Assembly (NCBI GenBank): GCA_041738935.1
Contig: JBGSOV010000021.1
Coordinates: 1 to 64,000, forward strand
DNA from: JBGSOV01 sp041738935
GTDB taxonomy: Bacteria > Patescibacteriota > Gracilibacteria > CAIRYL01 > GCA-016699755
Length of the DNA: 64,000 bases
Reading direction: 5' to 3'
Shown: positions 33,752 through 43,123 of the stretch, one piece after another
How the letters are laid out: every line of letters begins with the position of its first letter
Position numbering within the stretch: position 1 is the first letter of the stretch
Notes under the pieces: model-generated
The model's database searches: none
What the model was told of the DNA's origin: nothing
The model's input: the letters and a program-made list of their open reading frames with translations, nothing else
Program-made: the position numbers and the translations under genes

Positions 33752-36304
33752 ATGATCTTCTACGATAATTCTCAACGCAGAAAAATCTACTTTCGCCTTC
33801 TCGCTATCTGCGTTATCGTTAGCTTTTTGGGCGGAATCGCCTACATGACGTTCGCCATCTACAATTACAAAACCTCTCGTGATTATGTAGAAAAATCCAA
33901 AGTATACTACGAACAATACAATAATAATTCCAAAAACCACAAAAAACTAGTCATTAGCTTTGATGATGGACCCCATCCAATCTATACAAGGCAAGTTATG
34001 GATATTTTGGAAAAGAACAATGTTCCAGCAATTTTCTTCCTCCTGGGAAAAAACGCTCTCGAATACTCAGACATCGTAAAAGAAATGAGTGACAGAGGTT
34101 TTAGTATCGGAAATCACACCTATAGTCATTCGTACAATGTACATGACTCCAAAAAAAGACTTCAACTAGAATTGGCTGCGACCGAACGCATCATTGAAGA
34201 TATCACCGGTAAACCGACAATCTTTTATCGTCCACCGTTTTTACTTGGGATTGGTGGTGATGCGACTGTTAATCCAGATTTTGACAATACCGATGCCATG
34301 ATATGGGCGATAGAAAGCGGATACATACCAGTTGGATCAGATGTTGACTCAAAAGATTACATGGTTGATTCGGTAGATAAGGTTATTGAAAACGTCAAGC
34401 AGGCAGCGCCAAAAGGACATTTTGTTCTGATGCACGATGGATATGGACAAGCCGCTCAGAACACTGTTGATTCGCTCGATCGAATGATTAAAGAGCTACG
34501 AGCAGATGGATACGAATTTGTCAGTATGGAAGATTTTTTTGGTGTTGATGCAGAATTGGCAATCAGTCACGATTTGCACCCCGCCAGCACCGATCAGTCA
34601 ACGGCAGGAAGAGTTTCGGAATTGCAGCAACTTCTTCAGAACGAAATCGATCCTGATGTTCATATTACGGGCGAATTTGATACGCGAACAGTACAGGCAG
34701 TTGCCCGTTGGGAGAAAAAAAACGGTGTCAAATTGGAACATGGGTTTTCTTTAGGAAGCCGCGATACCATTACTGATGGTGAAGTAACAAAATTACAAAC
34801 ATTCTTGCGGAAGAATGGTGCGGAAAAACTAACCACTTCGGGTTATTTTGATCAAACCACCGAAAGAGCATTGCTAAAATGGCAAAAAGAAAATGATGTA
34901 TCCAAATCGGAATTTGGTTTTGTGGGCGAAAATACGCGACAAAAGATTTCAAAAGTGAGTAAAGACGCGAGTTCTGTTTCGCATCAATTTGATGAGGCAG
35001 ACTCTAGAACTGCTAATTTTTTCTCGTATATTCGCCAAAAAATTGAATTGTCATATATCAATTTGCTTGGAACATGGAGTCTCGCCCTGACTGCACTCAT
35101 GCGCTATGTGATGATGATTGTTATTTTTCGCACGGTGTTCATGTTTGGTTTTTTCTTGCTTTCGCTCATTCCGAAAAAAAATGTAGATCAGTCATGGAAC
35201 GGAAAAGTAACCGTCATTATCCCTGCTTACAACGAAGAAAAGAATATTGCCGCAACAGTGATGAGTGTTTTGCATAACAATTATAAAAACAAAGAAATCA
35301 TCGTTATTGATGACGGATCGACCGATAAAACCGCGAGCGTTGTTGAAAAACTGACACAACGCTATCCAGAAATTATTCGACTGTATACTATTCCAAATGG
35401 TGGTAAAGCCAACGCCTTAAATGTCGGATTTCAGTATTCGACGTGCGAAGTGGTGATTACGATGGATGGAGACACCGTTTTTGCACAAGACACGATTGAG
35501 CACCTCGTCAAGCACTTTAGCGACAAGACGGTTGGTTCGGTTTCGGGAAAAGTTTGTGTAGTTGATAGCGATCGCTTACTTGGAGCCTTTCAAAGTACCG
35601 AATATATTGTTGGACAAAATATCGAAAAACGCGGACTGGCTCGTGTCAATGGTATTCATGTCGTTCCGGGACCAATTGGCGCTTGGCGTAGAGAAAGTGT
35701 GCTCGCCTGCGGCGGTTATAGTCATGACACACTCGTCGAAGATCAAGATTTGTCGGTCGCTGTTCAACAATTGGGGCTGAAAATTTTGTACGAACCGCGC
35801 GCGCGCGGCTTTACCGAAACACCTGCGACTGTTCGTGATTTTATTAAGCAGCGCTTCCGTTGGGTATTTGGAACATTGCAGTGTATCTGGAAGTACAAGA
35901 AATACACTTTCAATCTTCGCCGTCCATCACTTGGGTTTATTATTCTGCCCAATAATATCCTCTCGAATATTGTGATTCCGCTTAGTTCGCCCATTATTGA
36001 TCTCTATGGCTTATATGCGATTATATTCGGGCATTCGGTACAAGTAATCCAAATGTATCTTTTCTTTGTGCTCTTTGACTTTTTGTATTGCTCGATTGCT
36101 TTCAAATTTGAAAAGGGAAACCGCAAGCTGTTACTCTACATTCCGCTGCAGCGGCTTTTTTACCGCTTCATTATGTACTACATTATTGTCAAAAGTGTTA
36201 TCAAGGCTATTGAAGGAACAAGTGCATTGTGGAATAAGGTTAAGCGCACCGGACTAACACAACAGTATTACAGCGATTCACTTGGAGATAATCCTACCAA
36301 TTGA
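33752..36304 (+). CDS. Polysaccharide deacetylase - peptidoglycan-binding - GT2 glycosyltransferase fusion
   Basis: An 850-residue membrane protein joining synthesis and modification of a surface polysaccharide. TM1 is at about 12-35. The NodB domain (about 65-265) has SFDDGPHP, zinc site HTYSH and YRPPF. Two peptidoglycan-binding-like repeats lie at about 288-405. A membrane segment near 450-475 precedes a GT2 domain (about 480-705) with IDDGSTD, DGDTVF, EDQDLS and KQRFRW, the last being the Q-x-x-R-W motif of processive synthases. Several C-terminal helices follow. The GT2 part resembles hyaluronan/chitin/poly-GlcNAc synthases, so it may make and de-N-acetylate a GlcNAc polymer. It is convergent with an SLH gene, overlapping by 11 bases. 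Confidence 0.88.
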   Translation: MIFYDNSQRRKIYFRLLAICVIVSFLGGIAYMTFAIYNYKTSRDYVEKSKVYYEQYNNNSKNHKKLVISFDDGPHPIYTRQVMDILEKNNVPAIFFLLGKNALEYSDIVKEMSDRGFSIGNHTYSHSYNVHDSKKRLQLELAATERIIEDITGKPTIFYRPPFLLGIGGDATVNPDFDNTDAMIWAIESGYIPVGSDVDSKDYMVDSVDKVIENVKQAAPKGHFVLMHDGYGQAAQNTVDSLDRMIKELRADGYEFVSMEDFFGVDAELAISHDLHPASTDQSTAGRVSELQQLLQNEIDPDVHITGEFDTRTVQAVARWEKKNGVKLEHGFSLGSRDTITDGEVTKLQTFLRKNGAEKLTTSGYFDQTTERALLKWQKENDVSKSEFGFVGENTRQKISKVSKDASSVSHQFDEADSRTANFFSYIRQKIELSYINLLGTWSLALTALMRYVMMIVIFRTVFMFGFFLLSLIPKKNVDQSWNGKVTVIIPAYNEEKNIAATVMSVLHNNYKNKEIIVIDDGSTDKTASVVEKLTQRYPEIIRLYTIPNGGKANALNVGFQYSTCEVVITMDGDTVFAQDTIEHLVKHFSDKTVGSVSGKVCVVDSDRLLGAFQSTEYIVGQNIEKRGLARVNGIHVVPGPIGAWRRESVLACGGYSHDTLVEDQDLSVAVQQLGLKILYEPRARGFTETPATVRDFIKQRFRWVFGTLQCIWKYKKYTFNLRRPSLGFIILPNNILSNIVIPLSSPIIDLYGLYAIIFGHSVQVIQMYLFFVLFDFLYCSIAFKFEKGNRKLLLYIPLQRLFYRFIMYYIIVKSVIKAIEGTSALWNKVKRTGLTQQYYSDSLGDNPTN

Positions 36305-37517
36305 CGTTAGATGTCGTGACGATATCTTTCCATGGTCCTGTGGGGACTTCATTATCATCAACAAAACGCCAGCCGACAATCTCGTTATCGTTCATTGTGA
36401 GACAATCGCGCATCGCGGGAGACAAGTCGATTCCGGCTTGCAGTCCAAAAGTGTTACTGGGCTCAGCATTTCCAAAGACATACTCAAAATCGTCTTCCAA
36501 ATATGGCCCGACATCTTGCCATTGCCCATAGCAGGTGTTGCCGCTATAGACGACTTCGATCCAGCGGTTTTTGATTATGGTCTGCAACTGTTTTGTTTCT
36601 TCAAACCACGGAACGAGTGCTGCATTTGATTTGCGTTCGCCATTGTCATCAAGATCATTATATGGCAAGGCAAAGTAGAACGGATTTTCTTTTGGGGTAA
36701 ACTTGCACGGAAGCGATCCGCAACGATCATCGGGGTCATCATAGCCACCAAAACTATTCAGCCAATCGTCATCCCATGCGCTCATAACATTGGTAATGTA
36801 CCCATTACTCGCATCAGAGCCTTCGCCCGCCCAAAAAATGGTCGCCAAAACAGATTTGTAAGTAGTACTCGTATTTGTTGGTGTTGAGCGTGGAGAAGAT
36901 GAGGCGACTGGTGTTGGCATCGTAGTTGCGCTAGAAGTCGAATCAGTATCTCGTAAACGATACACGAGCAGCGCCATTTCACCCCGATTAATTTTGTAGA
37001 GCGGATCCTGAGAAATATCAGCAAGGAGTGAGAGAGAGTTTGCTGTTTGCAAATATGGCTGATACCATTCTGTAAAATTTCCGGTCGCAAGCGGTATTTC
37101 CAAACTTTCTAGAGTGATTTTAACTGCTTCGGACAAACGCACGAGATCATCACCACCAAACATACCATTCGCATAGCCATTAACCACTCCGTCGCGTTTT
37201 GCCACGCAAAGATATGGTTCGGACCAGTGCCCACGCGGCACGTCAGCAAATCGGTAGTCTTCGATCACACAATTATCAATCACTGATTTTGGATAGACAT
37301 ACGCAATAACAATCTTGAGAAAATCATAACGGTTAATGTGATCATTGGGTTTGAACGTTCCATCTGCATATCCTTTTACAATTTCTTTTTCTTGCAAGTA
37401 TGTTATGGCATCGCTGTACAAAGAGTTGCGAGAAACATCCCAAAATGCGGCGCGCGCAATACTCGCAAAGATAAGGAGGATTAAGACAGTAAAAGCGGCG
37501 ATAAACGCATGTTTCAT
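36294..37517 (-). CDS. SLH-domain protein with a novel C-terminal domain
   Basis: 407 residues: signal peptide (about 1-23), then SLH-type repeats (about 25-80 with KGYADGTFKPNDHINRYDF, 90-140 with VNGYANGMFGGDD, and a weaker third to about 190). A Ser/Thr/Pro linker (about 195-225) follows, then a C-terminal domain of about 180 residues rich in Asp, Trp and Tyr (YNDLDDNGE, CYGQWQDVGPYLEDDF). I do not recognise the C-terminal domain, though its Trp/Asp content and Cys pairs suggest an extracytoplasmic enzyme or binding domain. It lies between two polysaccharide deacetylase genes, so a role on the same polymer is plausible. Confidence 0.78.
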   Translation of the reverse strand: MKHAFIAAFTVLILLIFASIARAAFWDVSRNSLYSDAITYLQEKEIVKGYADGTFKPNDHINRYDFLKIVIAYVYPKSVIDNCVIEDYRFADVPRGHWSEPYLCVAKRDGVVNGYANGMFGGDDLVRLSEAVKITLESLEIPLATGNFTEWYQPYLQTANSLSLLADISQDPLYKINRGEMALLVYRLRDTDSTSSATTMPTPVASSSPRSTPTNTSTTYKSVLATIFWAGEGSDASNGYITNVMSAWDDDWLNSFGGYDDPDDRCGSLPCKFTPKENPFYFALPYNDLDDNGERKSNAALVPWFEETKQLQTIIKNRWIEVVYSGNTCYGQWQDVGPYLEDDFEYVFGNAEPSNTFGLQAGIDLSPAMRDCLTMNDNEIVGWRFVDDNEVPTGPWKDIVTTSNVNW

Positions 37518-37576
37518 AAGAGGGAAGGAAAAGAAAACTCCTTTGGCTAGTACGCATAAAGCGATGAATTTTATTC

Positions 37577-37611
37577 AGAAAAGCCGACACGGACTATACC
37601 CGCATCGGCTT
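37577..37611 (-). terminator. Rho-independent terminator after the secreted deacetylase gene
   Basis: AAGCCGA (37581-37587) pairs with TCGGCTT (37605-37611), extended by G-U-tolerant inner pairs, and is followed on the minus strand by TTTT. It separates the 888-residue deacetylase from the SLH gene. Confidence 0.65.
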
Positions 37612-37635
37612 AATTTTACAAAATTGAAATCAGTA

Positions 37636-40302
37636 TTAATGTGCAAGTCCTTGCCCCATGGTGACGACATTGACTTTTGTAGAAGCGACGTAATCGACAA
37701 CCTGTTGAAAGAGCTGTGGGGTATTGCCATACTGTGCGCCCGTATTATCGATCTGGTGAAAAGTAAGAACGAGCCACTTATCTTGGGCAATGGCAGTATC
37801 GACCCAGTTTTTTACTTGGGCGAGTGTCGTTGTGTTATTGATCTCTCGATGAAATAAAAGATATGGGTCAGTAGTGCTCGTGTTATATCCGCCATTAACG
37901 GTACGAGCGCCAATATATCCGGCGTTTTTTACGGCTTGCACCACAGCAGTATTGTATTCGCCGTATGGATAGACAAAAGTTTGAGCGTTGATGCCAATAT
38001 TTGTGAGCGCTTGCTTCGAACCTACGATTTCATCGGTAAGCTTTGCAGATGTCAACTGAGTCAAGTGCGGATGTGTGCGTGAATGCGATCCGATTTCGTG
38101 TCCACCATTAGCGAGTGCTTTGATATAGGTTGCATTCATGTATTCGGTATCGTCGATTTGATTCGGTGATGAATATGTGGGCGCTTTGGCGATTTCGTCC
38201 GTTATGATATAAAACGAGCCTTTCATACCAGCTGCATTCAAGATTGGCATCACCTTAGTATAATGTGAGTTCCAACCATCATCAAAGGTAAAGGAAACAG
38301 AGGCTTTGCTTGTTCCCCCTCCAGACCCACCGCCGTTGTCACTGGCGGTCACGCTCACATCATCTAGTGTAAGCGATCCGGCGCTCACAAGCGCATGGAA
38401 GACCGTGAGTCCTACCGCACCAGCTGGTGGTGTAATTATGCCTGTCGCTGTTGTCCAGTTACTTGCAGCAGGTGCATCTGCAACGTAAGAGTAAGAATAA
38501 CTTCCATCCGAGAGTCGAAATTGAGCGGAAAGATTGCTCGTAACATTCGATTTGTAATAATCCGAATAGGTGTAGGTTTTGCCCGCGACGACAGGAACTT
38601 CATCAAAATACCATTTCGCATCACCATCGGTGTATGCCGTAATCTCGACTTTCGCGCCTTTTGCACCACTACGTGCTTCGGCAGGATATGTAAACTTGGC
38701 AGTGTTGTTTCCATAGCCGCCTTGGTTCCAGTTTGATGGCGTAGTAGAACCAGTTTCAAAGGAAGGATTTTGTACGAGGTTATTACCGACTGGGGGTGGC
38801 GTGGTGGTTGGAGTGGGAGTTGGCGTAACCGAACTTGTCGGAGTGGGTGTAGCCGTAGGAGTCGTGCTTGGCGAAGGAGAAGTAGTTGGCAAAGGAGTAG
38901 CCGATGCTGTAGGAGTTGGCGTTGGAGAAACCGTTCCGTCATCAGTCAAAGCGACATCATCGATTGAAAGTGCTCCGACACTCTGAATATAATGAAAGAC
39001 AGTCAAAGTAACCGTACCACTTGGCGGCGTTATCTCTGCAGACGCAAGTGACCAAGTAGTAGAAGCAGGAACTGCCGCCAAATATTGGTACTGAAGGGTT
39101 TTATTACTCATCGTGTATTGAACAGTCAGGTGCGAGATGACATTTGATTTGTAATAATCCGAATAGGTATACGTTTTGCCCGCGACTACTGGAACTTCAT
39201 CAAAATACCACTTAGCATCACCATCAGTGTATGCAGTGATCTCGACTTTCGCGCCCTTGGCACCACTATGTGCTTCGGCAGGATACGTAAATTTGGCAGT
39301 GTTGTTACCATAGCCGCCTTGTCCCCAGTTTGATGGCGTAGTGGAACCAGTTTCAAAGGAAGGATTTTTTACGAGGTTTCCGCTTACTGAAGGTGGCGTT
39401 GTAGGAGTTGCGGTTGGCGACGGCGTACCAGTTGGAATTGGAGTAGCAGTAGGAGTTGCGGTTGGCGTCGGAGTACCAGTTGGAATTGGAGTAGGAGTTG
39501 CGGTTGGCGACGGCGTACCAGTTGGAATTGGAGTAGCAGTTGCGGTTGGCGTCGGAGTAGTGTTATTGATTGTAATCGCTCGCAAGCTCGAATCGCTGCT
39601 GTTGCCAGCGGTATCTATTGCGCGTGCATACACCACATGCGAACCATCACTAATCGTCTTAGTGTTGATACTAAATGAATACGGTGAAGAAATATCAATA
39701 CTATACGGGACACCGTCGAGATAAAGAATTACGCTTGCTACTCCGACATTGTCAGTCGCGGTAGCAGTAAAGGTAGCCGTGCCGGACAACTGACCGCTGG
39801 GTACACTCAGACTAACCTGCGGCGCAGTAGTATCGCTGCCGCCACTTCCACCACTAGACATAGTAAGAGACGAAGACGCAATATTAAGATTGCACTTGGC
39901 TACGCCGTCGTGATAGATAAAGAACGCCTTCACTCCCGTGGGCATGGTCAAATCAACTTGATAATTGGTCAAAGGATTAGTGCGGGCGAAATTACTAATT
40001 GTCTTATTGACTTTCGAACCATTGGTATATTGATACTGAATCCAAATACGGCTAGTGGCTGCGCAGCTAAAATTTTCAGCAAAAGTAAGCTTTGCACCAC
40101 TTTCGGTAGCAATTTTGGAAGAACGCCAACGGTTGGAGTTTACAGGCGACATGACATTCGTCAATGAAGTCGAACTTGAGGACGAACTCTCTGCAGCATG
40201 TGCAAAAGAGCCAGGAACGATAAAAGTGGTAACGATAAAAGCAAAAGTAGTAACAAGTGTGCCAATCTTGGTGAGCGCGCGAGCAAAAAATAGCTGAGAC
40301 AT
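37636..40302 (-). CDS. Secreted modular polysaccharide deacetylase with duplicated CBM-like domains
   Basis: 888 residues. Signal peptide (about 1-36); a beta domain (about 45-150); an Ig-like domain (about 158-245, APQVSLSVPSGQ); a Thr/Pro linker of tandem units (about 248-305); CBM-like module A (about 311-455, NPSFETGSTTPSNW); a second Pro/Thr/Ser linker; module B (about 511-655), almost identical to A in its first half; and a C-terminal NodB deacetylase domain (from about 668) with FTFDDGW, GSHSRTHPHL and a TFHQID end. It probably binds and deacetylates chitin, peptidoglycan or another GlcNAc polymer at the surface. The linkers are likely targets of the O-mannosyltransferase. Confidence 0.86.
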   Translation of the reverse strand: MSQLFFARALTKIGTLVTTFAFIVTTFIVPGSFAHAAESSSSSSTSLTNVMSPVNSNRWRSSKIATESGAKLTFAENFSCAATSRIWIQYQYTNGSKVNKTISNFARTNPLTNYQVDLTMPTGVKAFFIYHDGVAKCNLNIASSSLTMSSGGSGGSDTTAPQVSLSVPSGQLSGTATFTATATDNVGVASVILYLDGVPYSIDISSPYSFSINTKTISDGSHVVYARAIDTAGNSSDSSLRAITINNTTPTPTATATPIPTGTPSPTATPTPIPTGTPTPTATPTATPIPTGTPSPTATPTTPPSVSGNLVKNPSFETGSTTPSNWGQGGYGNNTAKFTYPAEAHSGAKGAKVEITAYTDGDAKWYFDEVPVVAGKTYTYSDYYKSNVISHLTVQYTMSNKTLQYQYLAAVPASTTWSLASAEITPPSGTVTLTVFHYIQSVGALSIDDVALTDDGTVSPTPTPTASATPLPTTSPSPSTTPTATPTPTSSVTPTPTPTTTPPPVGNNLVQNPSFETGSTTPSNWNQGGYGNNTAKFTYPAEARSGAKGAKVEITAYTDGDAKWYFDEVPVVAGKTYTYSDYYKSNVTSNLSAQFRLSDGSYSYSYVADAPAASNWTTATGIITPPAGAVGLTVFHALVSAGSLTLDDVSVTASDNGGGSGGGTSKASVSFTFDDGWNSHYTKVMPILNAAGMKGSFYIITDEIAKAPTYSSPNQIDDTEYMNATYIKALANGGHEIGSHSRTHPHLTQLTSAKLTDEIVGSKQALTNIGINAQTFVYPYGEYNTAVVQAVKNAGYIGARTVNGGYNTSTTDPYLLFHREINNTTTLAQVKNWVDTAIAQDKWLVLTFHQIDNTGAQYGNTPQLFQQVVDYVASTKVNVVTMGQGLAH
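38500..38790 (-). repeat. Internal duplication, copy B of the CBM-like module
   Basis: Highly similar at the DNA level to about 39110-39390. The identity covers the first half of each module (NPSFETGS through YSDYYKSN) and then drops abruptly, which suggests recent duplication followed by divergence, or gene conversion of one half. Confidence 0.75.
39110..39390 (-). repeat. Internal duplication, copy A of the CBM-like module
   Basis: Partner of the copy at 38500-38790 in the same gene; the differences are scattered single bases, mostly at third positions. Confidence 0.75.
39394..39560 (-). repeat. Minisatellite encoding a Thr/Pro linker
   Basis: About three to four copies of an interrupted unit near 48-60 bases built from GGAGTTGCGGTTGGCG and CCAGTTGGAATTGGAG blocks, encoding TPTATPSPTGTPIPT-like repeats. 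The copy number probably varies between strains. Confidence 0.75.
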
Positions 40303-40435
40303 GATGAGATATAAAGATGAAAGTCGAGAGAGTACTTTAATTGTTTAATTTATAATGTCAAGATTATTCTTAGAAAATGAGGGTAAAATTTAGGTTTGCA
40401 GCAGTTTACAAATTGCCAGAGTACCTTTCGGATTG

Positions 40436-41686
40436 TCAAGACTCTGGATTTCTTTTGGTTTTCCATTCTGCATCACGACGACAAAGCCGGCTTTCGTCGT
40501 GACTATCAGCCAAAAGCATTGTCAGCGCTGTTTCAAGGAACACGCCATCCTGCGAGCCTTTTACCAAAACAAAATCGCCGCTTTGCAAAATTTTCTGCAA
40601 GTACTCCCCTGCCTCAGCTGCTTTTTTGAAGAGTTGCAAAGGCTTTTTACCAGCGACTCCACGAGCAAAATCTTCGCCATATTGACCGACAAAAATAATC
40701 CGATCAGCAAAATGCGCCGCGTATTCTCCCAAATGTTCGTGTTCTTGCAGTGTCAAATCGCCTAGCTCGTTCATGGTGCCGAGTACAGCAATGCGCCTCT
40801 TCGCCCACGTAATATCTTGTAATGTGCGAAGTGTTTCTCGAGCTGCAAGTGGCGACGAATTGTACGAAAAATCCCACAGCAAAGAATCATTTTTCCCTTC
40901 AAAAATCCTCCCTCTACCGGCTGGCGGCTCAAAATCAGCAAGCTGTTCGCGAATACGCTCGATTGATATACCAAGTTGTTTTGCCAAAATAATGGCAGGA
41001 GTAAACACTTGAACTTGAAATGCGCCAAAAACTGGCACACAAAAGCTGTCGCCATTGACCAAAAAAGTGACTCCTTTTTCACCTGTTCCTGTGTACACTA
41101 CTGTCACATCGCCGCTTGCCCTGGTGCCAAAAATTTGCAATTGCTGCATTGGCGATTTTTGCGTGATAAAGATGGGTAGTGTCTCGCTATCAAAACCATT
41201 CAGCAAAACCTGCGGCACTCGTTTGACGAGCTTCCATTCTTCCGCTCGGTTTTCTTCCAGTGTTGCAAATTGACCTTTTGCCATATGCACCAACGAAATC
41301 GGCGTTACTACAAGAATATCAGGAACAGCAATCTTCAGGAGTTCGTCCATATCACCAGGCGCATCGATGCCGTATTCGAGAATCAAAATTTGCGGAGAAG
41401 GCAATTTGGTAAAATATGCGCGTAATACGACAGCAAACCACGTCAGTGGTGATGAGCCAGTGTGGTCGATATTAAGAATCGAAAGCATCAATCCCATCGG
41501 CGTGTTAAAGTTTTTGCTACTCGTCTGGACAGCAAAATCTTTTGCAAGAATGTGAGTAATCGCCATGCGAGTCGTCGTTTTTCCAACAGAACCCGTGACT
41601 CCAATCACAGTATCAACACGTCTCAGCACTGCGCGTGCGCGAAACAAGAGAAGTTTTTCGGCAACTGAGCGTAAAAAATGTTTCAT
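40436..41686 (-). CDS. murF: MurF-like Mur ligase
   Basis: Adds D-Ala-D-Ala to the peptidoglycan precursor in classical MurF. The 416-residue protein starts at the ATG at 41686, overlapping the stop of rmlD by 4 bases. It has the ATP loop VTGSVGKTTT, NFNTPMGL, a central domain, and in the C-terminal domain GRGRIFEG, DFSYNSSPLA (in place of D-x-Y-N-A-N-P) and VLGTMNELG. Like the MurE-like protein it lacks most of the UDP-binding N-terminal domain, so the recognised precursor may differ. Short MurF-like proteins also act on other peptidyl or cell-wall substrates. The bases downstream to the 888-residue gene hold nothing recognised. Confidence 0.78.
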   Translation of the reverse strand: MKHFLRSVAEKLLLFRARAVLRRVDTVIGVTGSVGKTTTRMAITHILAKDFAVQTSSKNFNTPMGLMLSILNIDHTGSSPLTWFAVVLRAYFTKLPSPQILILEYGIDAPGDMDELLKIAVPDILVVTPISLVHMAKGQFATLEENRAEEWKLVKRVPQVLLNGFDSETLPIFITQKSPMQQLQIFGTRASGDVTVVYTGTGEKGVTFLVNGDSFCVPVFGAFQVQVFTPAIILAKQLGISIERIREQLADFEPPAGRGRIFEGKNDSLLWDFSYNSSPLAARETLRTLQDITWAKRRIAVLGTMNELGDLTLQEHEHLGEYAAHFADRIIFVGQYGEDFARGVAGKKPLQLFKKAAEAGEYLQKILQSGDFVLVKGSQDGVFLETALTMLLADSHDESRLCRRDAEWKTKRNPES

Positions 41687-42519
41687 TCGCAACGCAAAAA
41701 AAGTGGAAGTGATTCGCGAAATCCCGGTAGCAAAGGCAGTTTGGTACTTTGCAGTGAAGTATCTTTTGGTCTCACTGCGCGCCGCTCGAGCTCTGTCCCA
41801 ATTGTTGCTGTCAGGTGCGAACGCGATTTGAGCAAGCGCACAATTTCGGTGGCGACTTCAAAAGGCGATGCTGCTTCTGCACCAATCAGATGATAGATTC
41901 CGCCGCTCATTGATTCGGTAACCATTTCTGTCATTGCCACAGCAATGTCGCGAGTATATGTAAAATTGCCACGTTCGTCCGTAATCGCTTCGAGAGGGCG
42001 ATTTTTTCTGGCATCCAAACGAATGTGTGTCACAAAATTTCCGCCGCCTTGCCCAAATAATCGCGCTGTCCGCAAAATAATTGCGGCTGGGTTTGCTGCC
42101 AAAATTTCGACTTCTGCTTCGAGTTTTGATTTGCCGTAAGCATTTACTGGCTGCGCTTTGTCGGATTCGAGATAATTGCCACGCGTGCCATCAAAAACAT
42201 AATCCGTCGAAAATTGAAAAAATTTGGCACCACATTTTTGGGCTTCTGTCGCCATTACTGTCGGTGCAAGCGTGTTTACTGCATAGAGCAAATCATGCAT
42301 TCGCGGATTTTCTACAACGTCAACATTGGTGAGCGCCGCCGAGTTGATGACGATATCCGGCTGCAATTCGGCAAAAGCACGCTCGACTTCGGATGCTCGC
42401 GCAAGATCATAATTAAACGAACCAAGAGGAATGATTGTAAACTTTTCTTGCTCGGCGAAGGCGCTAAAAATCTCTGTTCCGAGCAGTCCTTGTGCACCAA
42501 AGAGGATAATTTTTTTCAT
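41683..42519 (-). CDS. rfbD: dTDP-4-dehydrorhamnose reductase (RmlD/RfbD)
   Basis: Last step of dTDP-L-rhamnose synthesis, reducing dTDP-4-keto-rhamnose. The 278-residue short-chain dehydrogenase has GAQGLLGTEIF (Rossmann loop), NSAALTNVD, FSTDYVFDG and the catalytic YGKSKLEAE, the standard RmlD order, and is normal in length. The other rml genes are not in the window. It forms an ATGA-overlapping pair with the MurF-like gene, so both are translated from one message and point to envelope polysaccharide synthesis. Confidence 0.9.
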   Translation of the reverse strand: MKKIILFGAQGLLGTEIFSAFAEQEKFTIIPLGSFNYDLARASEVERAFAELQPDIVINSAALTNVDVVENPRMHDLLYAVNTLAPTVMATEAQKCGAKFFQFSTDYVFDGTRGNYLESDKAQPVNAYGKSKLEAEVEILAANPAAIILRTARLFGQGGGNFVTHIRLDARKNRPLEAITDERGNFTYTRDIAVAMTEMVTESMSGGIYHLIGAEAASPFEVATEIVRLLKSRSHLTATIGTELERRAVRPKDTSLQSTKLPLLPGFRESLPLFLRCE

Positions 42520-42616
42520 AGAAAACGAATACGAAGAGAAGAAAAAATCAGCATCATTTTTGCCTTTTTTGCCATTTTATGCGAGTATTTTAGGCGAATC
42601 ATCTTTTAGCAATCCC

Positions 42617-43108
42617 ATGGGGAAAGTGCCGTTTCATATGCGCCCGATTGAGTTTGAGGGTCTGAGGACACCCCAAACCGAACCGATTTCGATTACGCGT
42701 GACCTGGCAGGAAAAGTTACGCTCAGCAGCAAACATGTGGCAGTAAGCCTAAAGGAACTTTTTGAATATATCAAAAAAAAGAATTCGACTGAGATTGTCA
42801 AAAACCATTCGCACGAAGAAATCATTGTGCAAACCGACACCATTTTAGAGCTTTTACGAGCTGCGGACGCAACCGACGCCAACGAGCAGACGTGGGTAAT
42901 CCCGATGCTTGCCGGCTTTGCGATTGGCACTTTGGCAATTATCATTGCTGACAGCACCGTTCCTTGGCTTTTGTATGTGCCAATTTTAATCGCCGCTGCA
43001 CTGGGGATTGGTGCCGGATTTTATATGCGACAATTTTATCAAAAGAACAAAAAGAAGATTCGCGAATTTTTGAAAGATTTGATAGATCTCGAAGAAGAAG
43101 AAAAATAA
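42617..43108 (+). CDS. Small membrane protein, function unknown
   Basis: 163 residues starting at the ATG at 42617. It has an N-terminal soluble part of about 95 residues with a helical stretch (KELFEYIKKKNSTEIVKNH), then two adjacent transmembrane helices (about 100-145) and a charged C-terminal tail ending EEEEK. There is no signal peptide or known domain. It is 15 bases before recF and in the same direction, but recF has no obvious functional link to it. Confidence 0.65.
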   Translation: MGKVPFHMRPIEFEGLRTPQTEPISITRDLAGKVTLSSKHVAVSLKELFEYIKKKNSTEIVKNHSHEEIIVQTDTILELLRAADATDANEQTWVIPMLAGFAIGTLAIIIADSTVPWLLYVPILIAAALGIGAGFYMRQFYQKNKKKIREFLKDLIDLEEEEK

Positions 43109-43123
43109 TATTTTGACTTTTGC

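Noticed and set aside
39341..39724. Val/Gly-rich 127-codon plus-strand frame
   Set aside because: It is the antisense of the Thr/Pro minisatellite in the secreted deacetylase gene; low complexity explains the open frame.
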